A DNA stretch of 64,000 bases from an uncultured Acetatifactor sp. (GCA_934436435.1 CAKSAN010000002.1:62001-126000); one strand, 5' to 3'. Counted from the stretch's first letter, positions 15,021-24,823 are shown. Notes: generated from the letters alone by a model not told the origin. Translations and numbers: made by a program.

Positions 15021-16958
15021 CTACCGGACAGTCATTCGGAAGTCGGAACCATTACCCTGCAGCCGGATCCGGTACAGATCGTGATCCCATGCTGTTTTCA
15101 GCCGGGCGTCCATGATGGGCAAAGTCTCCATAGCGGATAGAACTGCTCCCTCAAAAGCGGCAACCGCATCTCCGATGGCGATTTCTCCGGCAGATAGAAC
15201 GATGGGTTTCTCATAAGTAATAAAATTAAGTACAACATCCTCTGCATTCGTGTGGTCTTCCAATACGACAGTGTTGGAGGACTTTTTTAATGTCACCTTC
15301 CGGACATAGGTCAGATCCGGCACAATAGCTTGTGCAGAGGGATAGGCAGCGGCCAGTTCCATGGAAATAGAAGGTTCGTCTCCGGTCAGTTTCGTAACCA
15401 CATTTTCTGCACGGTATTCTTCGCCGTCCTTCTGATCTGTACCACAGATCGTAGGCAGGTTGTGATAGCCGGACTGCATGGTCCAGATCTCGTAGCGTCT
15501 GGGAGAGAAGGTCTTCCGGGTGTAGGTCTCCACACCAATGTCCGCCAGAACCGGCTGTCCGTTTTTGTATAAGGTAATGCTTCCGGTATCGTTATGATTG
15601 TGGCTGTCGGCGTTGTCTCCGGCTTTGACTGCCAGATCCAGAGCATCGGAATGAACAAGGAACAGTCCCACGCTGGGATAATAGACATCCCGATGGGAAA
15701 GGGTGGAGGAAGTATCCTGCTGCATCAGTTCTTCATAATGAAATGCGGTCTGCATCCGATAGAACAGATTTCCACCATTAACTTCATCGGTGATAAGCTG
15801 CCCTTGTCCCGCCTGAAAATCTTTTGCGGCAAACAGGCACAGATCCTCCTGCCCGGTGGCTTTGCCGAAGAGGTATTCCCGCACTCCGGCGCGCCCGGCG
15901 ATGGGAGAACAGTCGGCAAAATTAAAATAATATTTATCGTCCACATGCACATTCAGAATATAGGCTGCGATATTTTTCACTTTGTCCCACTGGAACAGGG
16001 AGGCAAAATGTCCGCCAGTAACGGTGTTCAATACGGTCATGGCGCCGTACAGACATAAGCCGGCGTGACGATAGTACTGGGCTCCCTCTTCACAGCAACC
16101 GTCGGTGCCGTAGTCCTTGAGAAAATAATCGCAGCTTTCTGCGGCTTTACACAGAATTGCCTGTAATGTGACAACTTTGTCAGGCGTTCCTTCCGGCAGG
16201 AACAGCGGAGCATCCCCGCAAAGAGCACGTACCGGAGCAGCCAGCAGGGAGGACATCCCCGTACTCCAAGGCATCAGAAACGTGGTCAGCAACACATTCT
16301 GTGTACACCATACCGTCCAGTTACACATGGGCTCGTCCCCCTGCCCCATCCACCAGAAATGGGCAGTCAGATAGGGCAGCAGAATCCTACGTTTTAAATT
16401 GTCCTCAATGCAGGTCAGTACAAAAGGGCTGACGGCATTGAATTCCTCTTCTAACAGATAAGCCGCACAGGCCAGCAGTGCTCCTGTCTCGCAGGCGAAC
16501 AGATCCATGACGGGTCTTGTGACATCTGGCAGGATCAGCTGCGGGGTATCCCGGATATAGGAATTGTGGGCCGGAAGCTGCCAGGCGGTCTCTTCGCAGA
16601 TAGAGTAAATCCCATTGAGGATATTGTCCAGAAAACGTCCCTGATGCTCCACACATTCGGCCTGGATCAGGTCATTCAGGGCATTGCGTTTGCCGAAATA
16701 GAGCGCCTCGAAGGCGGCGCGGTCGCCATCTTTTTTGAAACGCATATAATCCGTGGCTCGGATCACGGGAAATTCATAGCCCAGCTTCGCTTCTCCGGCC
16801 TGTATCAACCGTTCCTTCAGAACCGACGGGAATGCTTCGTAAGCCTCCCGGTCTGCGGTCTTCGGAAAAGGTCGAAAAGGACGACATTCTCCCTGAAAGC
16901 TCTTTGCCGTTTCCCAAAAATGTTTTTCTATATTTACACTTTGCGAATTCATTTCCAT
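15021..16958 (-). CDS. Heparinase II/III-like polysaccharide lyase or related protein
   Basis: A large (about 645-residue) protein without signal peptide. The N-terminal half is an alpha-helical toroid (WQLPAHNSYI, LLEEEFNAVSPFVL, MCNWTVWCTQNVLL), and the C-terminal half matches the heparinase II/III beta-sandwich region, including DNADSHNHNDTGSITLYKNG (conserved His/Asp cluster) and GVETYTRKTF. Family members beta-eliminate uronic-acid linkages in heparin, alginate or related oligosaccharides. Cytoplasmic location suggests action on imported oligosaccharides, giving unsaturated ends for the GH88 enzyme encoded on the other strand. ATG 16958 has GGAAGG suitably spaced; the ATG at 16964 is two codons upstream. 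It lies downstream of yesN. Confidence 0.8.
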   Translation of the reverse strand: MEMNSQSVNIEKHFWETAKSFQGECRPFRPFPKTADREAYEAFPSVLKERLIQAGEAKLGYEFPVIRATDYMRFKKDGDRAAFEALYFGKRNALNDLIQAECVEHQGRFLDNILNGIYSICEETAWQLPAHNSYIRDTPQLILPDVTRPVMDLFACETGALLACAAYLLEEEFNAVSPFVLTCIEDNLKRRILLPYLTAHFWWMGQGDEPMCNWTVWCTQNVLLTTFLMPWSTGMSSLLAAPVRALCGDAPLFLPEGTPDKVVTLQAILCKAAESCDYFLKDYGTDGCCEEGAQYYRHAGLCLYGAMTVLNTVTGGHFASLFQWDKVKNIAAYILNVHVDDKYYFNFADCSPIAGRAGVREYLFGKATGQEDLCLFAAKDFQAGQGQLITDEVNGGNLFYRMQTAFHYEELMQQDTSSTLSHRDVYYPSVGLFLVHSDALDLAVKAGDNADSHNHNDTGSITLYKNGQPVLADIGVETYTRKTFSPRRYEIWTMQSGYHNLPTICGTDQKDGEEYRAENVVTKLTGDEPSISMELAAAYPSAQAIVPDLTYVRKVTLKKSSNTVVLEDHTNAEDVVLNFITYEKPIVLSAGEIAIGDAVAAFEGAVLSAMETLPIMDARLKTAWDHDLYRIRLQGNGSDFRMTVR

Positions 16959-17012
16959 AACCATACCCTTCCATATTCATAGTCCATAGTATCAGACAGT
17001 CCGCAATAGTAT

Positions 17013-18611
17013 CTAACTGAACTTACTGTTCACATATTCCGTGGGAGAGACACCTTCCACCCGCTTGAATACCTTGCTGAAATAAAAAGCACTCTCAAAG
17101 CCCAGAGCTTCTGCGACTTCATAGACTTTCATGTTTTCCACTTCCAATAAACGTTTGGCTTCCGTGACCTTGCAGATATTGATATATTCGCTGAAGCCGG
17201 TGTCATTGTATTTGCTGAACAGCTGGCTTAAATAGTTCGGGCTGATGCCGAAGACTGCGGCCACTTCGTTCAGGGACAGCCGTTCGCTCACATGCTCGTT
17301 AATGTATTTCCGGACATTGGTTACGATATGATTCTTGTAGTCCTTTCGGCGGGTCTGGAACAGTTCGCACAGCTTATCGCAGAATGCCTGCAGCCACTGG
17401 ATCACATGATCCACGTTGGACTGCTTATACAGGGAACGGTAGCCGTCCGGATCCTCGGCGAAGAAGCCGGAGACCGTGGATTCTCCGTCCTGTAGCAGGG
17501 AAATGGACAGATACAGGATATTGCCGGCGGCATCCAGCGCCTGCACATAATGTCCCGGATGATCCCGGAACAGATCGCAGAGGGTCTGAATCGTGTTCTT
17601 CAGGATATCCGGATCATATTCCTCGAAGGCCCGGGTGAGGTCATTCTTGAACAGGCTGATATTAAAGGAATTCCTGGCACTTTCCCGGGAATGGTCGGTT
17701 TCAAAAGCAACGATGGAAGTGTTGGCGTCCGTGTTCTGAAAGATCTGTCTTGCATACTGGTAGGAATCACAGATCGTGCCGGGGGTCTGCACCGGCAGAC
17801 CGATACCGCAGCGCAGGGTAACATTATAATAATTTTGCAGGGTGTCACTGATGCTTTGCAGAATGTCCGTGAGGCTTTCCACATAATCATCGGTATCCGA
17901 GGGATCCGCAAAGCAGAAGATCAGCGCAAAATGCCGCAGATCCAAAGACAGCGCGTAAAGCGGCAGATATTTCCCGCCCAGTTCCCGGATCATTTGCAGG
18001 GAAGTGGTGAACAGAGAGATCTGTTGTTCCGCAGACAACTGGTCGGCCTGGGGACTGAGGATCTCGCCGTAGCAGCAGATGTAGGCACCGTAATCGAAAT
18101 TCAGATTCAGGTCCCGGCTCTGCAGTCGAAACTGTTCTTCGGATTCGAACAGGTCATGTAGCAGACTGATCAGGAATTTGTCGTAAAAAGGGTGGATATT
18201 TACGGAGGAAAGTTGTTTTTTACGGGACTGGGAGATCTGGGAAAGCACCCGGTCAATGGCGTTTTTTAATACCTCAGGTGTCAGTTCCAGCTTCACCAGA
18301 TAATCGGAGACCTGATAAGCCAGGGCATCCCTTGCCATCTGGAAATCCTCGTAACTGGTAAGGATGATAAAATAAGGGCAGTTGTCCCCGTAGCGTTCTC
18401 TGCATACTTTTGCCAGTTCCAGACCGCTCATCACCGGCATTTTGATATCGGTGATCACAATATCCGGTGATTTCTCTTCGACGATTTTAAGGGCCGCCTG
18501 ACCGTTCATGGCAGTGCCACAGATCTCAATATTCATTTCATTCCAGTTCAGCATGGAACGGATTCCCGCCTGAACCAGAGGCTCGTCATCTACAATTAAT
18601 AACTGATACAT
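17013..18611 (-). CDS. YesN-type response regulator (receiver + AraC HTH)
   Basis: A 533-residue transcription factor. The N-terminal receiver domain (MYQLLIVDDEPLVQAGIRSM) has the phospho-acceptor Asp in VITDIKMPVMSG near residue 55. The long middle region is typical of the family. The C-terminal pair of AraC helix-turn-helices begins at INEHVSERLSLNEVAAVFG and includes GFESAFYFSKVFKRVEGVSPTEY. ATG 18611 follows GAGGAATTGT; upstream residues are not family-like. It works with the YesM kinase encoded 86 bp upstream on the same strand. Its targets are most likely the divergent transport operon, whose promoter region carries spaced direct repeats. Confidence 0.93.
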   Translation of the reverse strand: MYQLLIVDDEPLVQAGIRSMLNWNEMNIEICGTAMNGQAALKIVEEKSPDIVITDIKMPVMSGLELAKVCRERYGDNCPYFIILTSYEDFQMARDALAYQVSDYLVKLELTPEVLKNAIDRVLSQISQSRKKQLSSVNIHPFYDKFLISLLHDLFESEEQFRLQSRDLNLNFDYGAYICCYGEILSPQADQLSAEQQISLFTTSLQMIRELGGKYLPLYALSLDLRHFALIFCFADPSDTDDYVESLTDILQSISDTLQNYYNVTLRCGIGLPVQTPGTICDSYQYARQIFQNTDANTSIVAFETDHSRESARNSFNISLFKNDLTRAFEEYDPDILKNTIQTLCDLFRDHPGHYVQALDAAGNILYLSISLLQDGESTVSGFFAEDPDGYRSLYKQSNVDHVIQWLQAFCDKLCELFQTRRKDYKNHIVTNVRKYINEHVSERLSLNEVAAVFGISPNYLSQLFSKYNDTGFSEYINICKVTEAKRLLEVENMKVYEVAEALGFESAFYFSKVFKRVEGVSPTEYVNSKFS

Positions 18612-18696
18612 ACAATTCCTCATATCTTTCGGTAACCTGCACTCCCGGGTCGCAGGCATATATTGTGTGTAAAAATTTATTTTCGCACCGGGCTTC

Positions 18697-20511
18697 TTAT
18701 TGATTGTGATCCAGAGGGCGATTGGGAATATGAATGGACATGGTGGTGTATTCGCCTTCTTTGCTTTCTATGGTAATGCCGTATTCCGCACCGAATTGAT
18801 ATTGCAGGCGCTTGTGTACATTGCTGACACCGATCTCCCGGAAGAAATCCGCCGAGCTGTCATCGTTGGAACTTAAGACCTGTGCAGCCTTTTCCGCAGT
18901 CATACCGACACCGTCGTCCGTCACATCGATGCGGATCCTGTCGGTGGTGTCAGGGGTCTCATAACCTACATGGATCTGAATGTGCCCGGCACAGCCCTTG
19001 GGTTCGATGCCGTGGAAGATTGCATTTTCCACCAGTGGCTGCAACGTGAATTTAATGATCTGGCTGTTGTATAAGGTTTCATCGTCTACCTGAATATCCA
19101 TGGTAATGGTGCCGCCGTAGCGGTAACTCTGGATGGTAAAATAATTCTTAAGCAGAGACAACTCTTCCCGAATGTCGATAACCAGACTGGTACCTTTGGA
19201 GATACTTTTCAGCAACCGGGACAGGGAAGTCGTCATCTCTGAGATGCCGTTAGCCCCCTGTATGGTTGCCATCCATTTGATGGAATTCAGTGTGTTATAC
19301 AGGAAATGGGGGTTGATCTGGCTTTGCAGCATTTTGTATTCCAGATCCTGTTTCTGTTTTTCATCTTCTAAGCGTCGCTCCATGAGCTGACATACATTTT
19401 CCGACAGATCATTGATCCCCCGGCCGATGTCTCCCAGTTCGTGATCCCATTCGATGGAAGGATCTCTGGAGAAATCGCCTCCGGCGATCCGCACCATGCG
19501 GGATTGCAGATGGGACACGGGGACGGTGATCATACGGTTCATCAGGAGCATCAGAACGATACCGATGGACAGGATACCGATCAGGATACAGGCCAGGATC
19601 CCAACGAAGAGAACTGCCTGATTGGTTCTTTCCGCGTGGGAAATGCTCTGACTTAGGTAGCAGTCGGGCATATCCAGAGAGGCGGTGACCAGGATCTGTT
19701 CTCCCCTGGCATTACTGTGGATCCGGGAGATCCGGGTGTCTCCGGTGAGAGAATAATTGGTCATATCTTCTTTCAGACTGTAGTCCGGTGTAAACTCCCG
19801 CAGGCCGTTATCTTCAAAAATATAAGTATGATCGGCAATCGTCAGATAGAGGTAACTGTCCTCCGGACAACTGTAATCTTTTAACGGAACGGTGAACAGA
19901 TCCGTAGACACTTCTATAAATAAGTAGCCGGCCTGTTTGTTATTGTACTGATAAGTAATGGGACGAATGATGGGCAGCACCTTACGTCCGGCCCGGTGAA
20001 AAGGATCTGCAATGATACCGGTCGAAAAATCATAGTCCTCCGCTGTCAGTAACTCTTCATAATAGGGAAGAAGCGGAACCTGTTCGGACAGGTTCGTCGT
20101 AGAAGAGTAGGTGGCTGCTACCACCTGCAGGTAATGTTCCTGAGAGACAATGGCTATTCGCGGCATATAATTGGAGGCACCGTTCCGGCTGCATTCTTCG
20201 CTGAAAGAATCATAGGTAGATACCGACAATACCGATCCGGGATTCGGATTGTGCTCAATGTATTTGGCAATGCCGGAATCCGTCTGACAGTAGCGTACCA
20301 GACGGTAGACATCATTGATACTGGAATCCATGGATTCCGATAACAGCCGCAGGCTGGTCTCGGTAGACTGGATCAGTGTGTTCTGTAAGTAGTGTTGGAA
20401 AATATAGTAGCTGAACAGGCTGATCAAAAGGCACATTCCCAGGGTCGCGCTCAGAGTGAATAGTAATATGCGGTTTCGTATGCTTTTAGAGTGAGAAACA
20501 GTCTTTTTCAT
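18697..20511 (-). CDS. YesM-type sensor histidine kinase
   Basis: A 604-residue membrane kinase. The first membrane segment is near 17-36, followed by a large extracytoplasmic sensor domain (about 40-290), a second segment near 294-316 and a HAMP domain (MNRMITVPVSHLQSRMVRIAGGDFS). The His_kinase domain has the phosphorylated His in QSQINPHFLYNTLNSIKWMA, and the HATPase domain has VENAIFHGIEPKG and DVTDDGVGM. It presumably senses an extracellular oligosaccharide or a loaded binding protein and phosphorylates the YesN-type regulator. It is divergent from the ABC operon, sharing a 266-bp intergenic region. Confidence 0.93.
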   Translation of the reverse strand: MKKTVSHSKSIRNRILLFTLSATLGMCLLISLFSYYIFQHYLQNTLIQSTETSLRLLSESMDSSINDVYRLVRYCQTDSGIAKYIEHNPNPGSVLSVSTYDSFSEECSRNGASNYMPRIAIVSQEHYLQVVAATYSSTTNLSEQVPLLPYYEELLTAEDYDFSTGIIADPFHRAGRKVLPIIRPITYQYNNKQAGYLFIEVSTDLFTVPLKDYSCPEDSYLYLTIADHTYIFEDNGLREFTPDYSLKEDMTNYSLTGDTRISRIHSNARGEQILVTASLDMPDCYLSQSISHAERTNQAVLFVGILACILIGILSIGIVLMLLMNRMITVPVSHLQSRMVRIAGGDFSRDPSIEWDHELGDIGRGINDLSENVCQLMERRLEDEKQKQDLEYKMLQSQINPHFLYNTLNSIKWMATIQGANGISEMTTSLSRLLKSISKGTSLVIDIREELSLLKNYFTIQSYRYGGTITMDIQVDDETLYNSQIIKFTLQPLVENAIFHGIEPKGCAGHIQIHVGYETPDTTDRIRIDVTDDGVGMTAEKAAQVLSSNDDSSADFFREIGVSNVHKRLQYQFGAEYGITIESKEGEYTTMSIHIPNRPLDHNQ

Positions 20512-20620
20512 GCATTTAGTATAACATAACAGGAGAAAAACGGTAGTTAAAAAAACAAGATGCTAAAAAAAGTGCATGTTAAAATAAAAAAATACATTTT
20601 TAGAAAGCACTTTCAGAAAA

Positions 20621-20698
20621 AATGTGAACAAATTATGAAAAATTGTGAATATAATTATAAATTTTTCCATGTTATGTCACAGTCTTTTTCGTTATACT
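20621..20698 (+). promoter_or_regulatory. Promoter region of the ABC operon with spaced direct repeats
   Basis: Two AT-rich direct repeats sharing TGTGAA (20623 and 20644) are offset by 21 bp, two helical turns, as expected for an AraC-type activator. A -10 like TATACT (20693-20698) follows with only a weak -35, fitting an activated promoter. The rest of the 20512-20777 gap shows only the AGGAGGG ribosome binding site. Assignment to YesN is inference. Confidence 0.4.
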
Positions 20699-20777
20699 TT
20701 AGTTACAGTCAAGGAACCGATACAAAACGGAACCGGGGCACACGTAACACAGTATCAAAATTAACAGGAGGGTTTAC

Positions 20778-22145
20778 ATGAAAAAGAAAGTATTAAGTTT
20801 AGTACTGACAGCAGCAATGATGACTACCATGCTTGCAGGATGCGGCAGTTCCGACAACGGCAGCACAACAGCTTCCACCGGTGAGGCACCCGCAGCAACA
20901 ACTACAGAATCTACGGCAGCAGCTTCCACCGAAGCAGCACCCGCAGAAGAAGTTACTTTAAAGTGGGCAATCTGGGATCAGGAGACCACACAGTACTGGG
21001 GTGACATTAAGGAAGCATATGAAGCATCTCATCCCGGTGTGACCATTGAAATGGTTGACCTTGGTTCTACCGATTACATGACCGTTCTGGCAACCGAGCT
21101 TTCCGGCAGCGGATCCGATTTCGATGTGGTAACCATCAAGGATGTACCCGGATACGCAACACTGGTACAGAAGGGATCCATCCTCTCTCTGGATGATTAC
21201 ATCTCCAAGGATGGCGTAGACTTAAGCAAATACGCAGGTGTTACCGACCAGGTAACTGTAGACGGAAGCCTGTATGAACTGCCTTTCAGAAATGACTTCT
21301 GGGTACTGTTCTACAACAAGGATCTGTTCGACGCCAAGGGTGTTGCTTATCCTACCAACGATATGACCTTTGAAGAGTACGATGCTCTGGCAAGAGAGAT
21401 GACTGATACCACCTTTGGTTCCCAGGTATACGGTGCTCATTACCACACCTGGAGAAGTGCAGTTCAGCTCTTCGGCGTTCTGGACGGCAAGCACACCATC
21501 CTGGATGGCAACTACGATTTCTTCAAGCCTTATTATGAAATGGTTCTGAATCAGGAAGCTGACGGCGTATGCAGAAAGTACACTGATCTGAAGACCGAAG
21601 GTTTACATTATTCCGCAGCATTCTCCGGTGGAGATGTAGCTATGTTGAACATGGGTTCCTGGTTCATCGCAACCATGATCTCCAATTTACAGTCCGGCGA
21701 GTATGATTCCAGCCTGTGCGGCAACTGGGGCATCGTTAAGTATCCTCATGCTGAAGGCGTAGAGCCCGGTTCTACTCTGGGTACCATTACCGGTCTGGCA
21801 GTTACCACCGCAAGTGATACTCCCGATGCATCCTGGGAATTCGTTAAGTGGGTAAGCGGTGAAGAAGGCGCAGCAGTTATGGCTTCCAGCGGTAACTTCC
21901 CTGCACTGATGACTGACGAAGTAGTAGGCATGATCTCCGGTCTGGAAGGATTCCCCACCGATGAAGCCAGCAAAGAGGCTCTGACCGTATCCAACCTGTA
22001 CCTGGAAGTTCCTTACGCTCCCAACGTATCCGAGATCAACTCCGTTCTGGATTCCTATCATGGAAGTATCATGACCGGTGAGATGAGCATTGATGACGGT
22101 ATTGCAGCAATGAACAAGGCAGTAGCTGATATCCAGGCTCAGTAA
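20778..22145 (+). CDS. Extracellular sugar-binding lipoprotein of an ABC importer
   Basis: 455 residues: signal peptide MKKKVLSLVLTAAMMTTMLAGC with lipobox Cys near residue 22, a serine/threonine/alanine/glutamate-rich spacer to about residue 57, then a type 1 solute-binding domain (LKWAIWDQETTQYWGDIKEA, YNKDLFDAKGVAYPTNDMTF, FVKWVSGEEGAAVMASSGNF). It captures an oligosaccharide outside the cell for the two permeases downstream; the ATPase is not in the cluster, so a shared MsmK-type ATPase is likely. AGGAGGG is ideally placed before ATG 20778. Codon bias is strong. A hairpin after the stop probably keeps its expression above that of the permeases. Confidence 0.93.
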   Translation: MKKKVLSLVLTAAMMTTMLAGCGSSDNGSTTASTGEAPAATTTESTAAASTEAAPAEEVTLKWAIWDQETTQYWGDIKEAYEASHPGVTIEMVDLGSTDYMTVLATELSGSGSDFDVVTIKDVPGYATLVQKGSILSLDDYISKDGVDLSKYAGVTDQVTVDGSLYELPFRNDFWVLFYNKDLFDAKGVAYPTNDMTFEEYDALAREMTDTTFGSQVYGAHYHTWRSAVQLFGVLDGKHTILDGNYDFFKPYYEMVLNQEADGVCRKYTDLKTEGLHYSAAFSGGDVAMLNMGSWFIATMISNLQSGEYDSSLCGNWGIVKYPHAEGVEPGSTLGTITGLAVTTASDTPDASWEFVKWVSGEEGAAVMASSGNFPALMTDEVVGMISGLEGFPTDEASKEALTVSNLYLEVPYAPNVSEINSVLDSYHGSIMTGEMSIDDGIAAMNKAVADIQAQ

Positions 22146-22180
22146 GTAAGATCTTCCTTATAAAGTATTGAATGTTGAAT

Positions 22181-22216
22181 AAGATACAGGGGTCGTACCT
22201 ACGACCCCTTTCTTAT
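22181..22216 (+). terminator. Intra-operon attenuating hairpin
   Basis: AGGGGTCGT / ACGACCCCT stem with T-rich tail (TTTCTT) between the binding-protein and permease genes. It probably causes partial termination, the usual way to keep the binding protein in excess. Confidence 0.7.
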
Positions 22217-22267
22217 CAAAAAAAGACGCAAAAGATGACACAAAAAGCGTTTGAAAGGAGAATTGTT

Positions 22268-23167
22268 ATGCGGAAATTAAGCCGTCAAACCAAAAGAGAT
22301 CTGGTGGCCTACTCCTTTATTGCACCTAACTTTATCGGTTTCTGCGTATTTACCCTGATCCCCATTATTTTTGCCTTTGCCCTTGCTTTTATGAAGTGGG
22401 ACGGAAGTAATCCGATCCAGTGGGCAGGCTTAAGCAACTTTACAAGACTGTGGAAAGATACCTTCTTTATCGCAGCATTTAAAAACACCATTATTTATTG
22501 TGTCGGTACCGTGCCTCTGACCATGATCGCATCCCTGGCACTGGCTATCGTGTTAAATCAGAAAGTAATAGGAAGAGGCATTTTCAGAACCCTTTCCTTT
22601 TTCCCATATGTAGCATCTCTGGTAGCAATCACCGCAGTATGGAAAATGCTGTTCCATCCCTCCAAGGGACCTGTGAACAACATTCTGCTGAATGTCTTCA
22701 ACGTGCCGCAGGATCAGCTTCCCCAGTGGTTCACCGGTGGACTGGTACTGTTCTCCATGATCCTGTTCAGCGTATGGAAATACATGGGCTACTACATGGT
22801 CATCTATCTGGCAGGTTTACAGGGTATCTCCTCCGAACTGTATGAAGCAGCCAGCCTGGATGGTGCGAATACCTGGCAGAAGTTCCGTTATGTCACCTGG
22901 CCGCAGTTGTCTTCCACGACATTCTTCGTAGTAGTCATGCTGACTATCAACTGCTTTAAGGTTTACGATATCGCTATCATGCTGGCAGGCGGCGGAAGCG
23001 GAGAACTTACCACCTCAGCAACCGTTCTCGTATACTACATCTATCAGAAAGCATTTATTGACTGGGATCTGGGCTACTCCAGTTCTGTAGCAATGGTACT
23101 GTTCCTGATGGTACTGTTCGTAACGATCATCCAGTTCCGCGGTCAGGCAAAGAGGGAGAAAGCATAA
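22268..23167 (+). CDS. ABC sugar permease, LplB/UgpA type
   Basis: 299-residue inner-membrane subunit with six predicted segments and the permease EAA loop ELYEAASLDGANTWQKFRYVTWPQL near residue 200 (split here: EAASLDGAN...), which contacts the ATPase. The N-terminus RDLVAYSFIAPNFIGFCVFTL is typical of the MalF-like subunit. ATG 22268 is preceded by GAAAGGAG; the upstream in-frame ATG at 22172 precedes the attenuator hairpin and is rejected. The stop codon overlaps the next ATG (TAATG), so translation is coupled to the discoidin-like gene. Confidence 0.92.
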   Translation: MRKLSRQTKRDLVAYSFIAPNFIGFCVFTLIPIIFAFALAFMKWDGSNPIQWAGLSNFTRLWKDTFFIAAFKNTIIYCVGTVPLTMIASLALAIVLNQKVIGRGIFRTLSFFPYVASLVAITAVWKMLFHPSKGPVNNILLNVFNVPQDQLPQWFTGGLVLFSMILFSVWKYMGYYMVIYLAGLQGISSELYEAASLDGANTWQKFRYVTWPQLSSTTFFVVVMLTINCFKVYDIAIMLAGGGSGELTTSATVLVYYIYQKAFIDWDLGYSSSVAMVLFLMVLFVTIIQFRGQAKREKA

Positions 23168-23958
23168 TGGCAATCTTGGCTTTGAAGGTTCTCGATAAGG
23201 ACAGCAACACCATCTGCGTCAGCAGTGGTGAGGACTTCGTGGATCTGGTCTGCACCCATACCTATGAAGAGGGTGACCGGATCGTACTGGAGACCGATGA
23301 GAAAAATATACATGTACATTTACAGGTGGATGACGCACTGGGAGATGCTTTCGTGTACATAACCGACAATGTATCCTATTATGTCCCCTTCGGAGAAAAA
23401 AGGATCAGCATGTCCCCCAAGGTATTTACCGGCAACAAGCATTATCTCTATGCGGAAGTGGCAAGAGAAGATGAGATTACAGCCTACCGGAATCTGGCAT
23501 TAAATCCGGCGGACCAGCATAGGGATGTGCCCTGTTATCCCCACGCCACAGCCAATGTGGAGACCAGAGGCGAGAGCGTATTCGCGGCGAAAAACGCCAT
23601 CGACGGTGTCCGGGCGAACCGCTCCCATGGAGAATGGCCCTACGAATCCTGGGGCATCAACATGCAGGATGACGCTGCCATGAAGCTGGATTTTGGCAGA
23701 CCGGTACTGGCAGACAAGATCGTGCTGTACACCAGATCCGATTTTCCCCATGACAACTGGTGGCAGCAGGTAACGATAAGATTCTCCGACGGCACGGAGC
23801 AGGAGTTCTCCTTAGAGAAAAGCAACAGAGCACATGTACTGCCGATCCCCGAGAAAGAGATCACCTGGCTGGAGCTTTGTAACCTGATCAAAGCAGAAGA
23901 TCCATCCCCCTTCCCGGCACTGAGTCAGATCGAAGTGTACGGCAGGGTAAAATGTTAG
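23167..23958 (+). CDS. Discoidin (F5/8 type C)-like carbohydrate-binding protein without signal peptide
   Basis: A 263-residue protein. The first ~105 residues form an unassigned beta-rich domain. From NLALNPADQH near residue 115 to the end it resembles an F5/8 type C/CBM32-like module (AKNAIDGVRANRSHGEWPYE, SWGINMQDDAAMKLDFGRPV, ADKIVLYTRSDFPHDNWWQQ, LSQIEVYGR). There is no signal peptide or membrane segment, so it should be cytoplasmic, unusual for a module that normally binds extracellular glycans. It sits between the two permease genes, overlapping the first by one base and ending 14 bp before the second. It might bind imported oligosaccharide or be an uncharacterised enzyme; no catalytic residues are assigned. 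Confidence 0.65.
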   Translation: MAILALKVLDKDSNTICVSSGEDFVDLVCTHTYEEGDRIVLETDEKNIHVHLQVDDALGDAFVYITDNVSYYVPFGEKRISMSPKVFTGNKHYLYAEVAREDEITAYRNLALNPADQHRDVPCYPHATANVETRGESVFAAKNAIDGVRANRSHGEWPYESWGINMQDDAAMKLDFGRPVLADKIVLYTRSDFPHDNWWQQVTIRFSDGTEQEFSLEKSNRAHVLPIPEKEITWLELCNLIKAEDPSPFPALSQIEVYGRVKC

Positions 23959-23972
23959 GAGGCGCACAGATT

Positions 23973-24812
23973 ATGAAATCAGCACATAAAAAAGCCGTTT
24001 TGGGCAAAGTGATCGTATATGCGATTCTGATTCTGATCGCAGTGGTCATGATTATTCCTTTCCTGTGGATGCTTTCCGCATCCATTAAGAGCGACAGAGA
24101 AGTATTCCAGATGAATCCGTTTGTATGGATCCCCGCCAATCCCAAATGGGATAACTACGTGAAGATCTGGACGAAGATTCCTTTTGGCAGATTCGTGGGT
24201 AATACGGTATACTTAACATTGATCGTAACATTTTTACAGTTACTGACCAGTAGTTTTGCAGCATATTCTTTTGCAAAGCTGGACTTCCGTCATAAGAACG
24301 GACTGTTCCTGGCATACATTGCTACCATCGCAATGCCCTGGCAGGTATACATGGTACCTCAGTTCATCATGATGAGAAGAATGGGGCTGAACGATAAGCT
24401 TCTTGCGATGATCTGCCTGCAGGCGTTCTCCGCTTTCGGTGTATTCATGATGAAGCAGTTCTATGAAGGCATTCCCGATGATCTGTGCGAAGCCGCCAGA
24501 ATTGATGGTATGAGTGAGTACCGGATCTACGCCAGCATTATGCTGCCGTTGTCGAAACCGGCATTGTCCACACTGACGATCTTCACCTTCGTGGCTACCT
24601 GGAACGACTATCTGGGACCCCTGATCTATTTGAAGAGTCAGGAGAAGAAGACCATTCAGTTGGGATTGAAAATGTTCATCAGTCAGTACTCTTCCGATTA
24701 CGGTCTGATCATGGCAGGATCGGTATTGTCACTGATCCCGGTACTGATCGTGTTCCTGGTATTACAGAAATACTTTGTAGAGGGCGTTGCTTCTACAGGA
24801 CTGAAGGGATAA
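23973..24812 (+). CDS. ABC sugar permease, LplC/UgpE type
   Basis: About 279-residue MalG-like inner-membrane subunit. It has the typical IPFLWMLSASIKSDREVFQMN after the first segment, PWQVYMVPQFIMMRRMGLND, and the ATPase-contact loop LCEAARIDGMSEYRIYASIM near residue 180. ATG 23973 follows TAGGAGGCG; a longer frame to 23952 overlaps the upstream gene. Together with the other permease it forms the membrane channel for the sugar taken up by the lipoprotein encoded at 20778. Confidence 0.92.
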   Translation: MKSAHKKAVLGKVIVYAILILIAVVMIIPFLWMLSASIKSDREVFQMNPFVWIPANPKWDNYVKIWTKIPFGRFVGNTVYLTLIVTFLQLLTSSFAAYSFAKLDFRHKNGLFLAYIATIAMPWQVYMVPQFIMMRRMGLNDKLLAMICLQAFSAFGVFMMKQFYEGIPDDLCEAARIDGMSEYRIYASIMLPLSKPALSTLTIFTFVATWNDYLGPLIYLKSQEKKTIQLGLKMFISQYSSDYGLIMAGSVLSLIPVLIVFLVLQKYFVEGVASTGLKG

Positions 24813-24823
24813 CAATGTATTTT

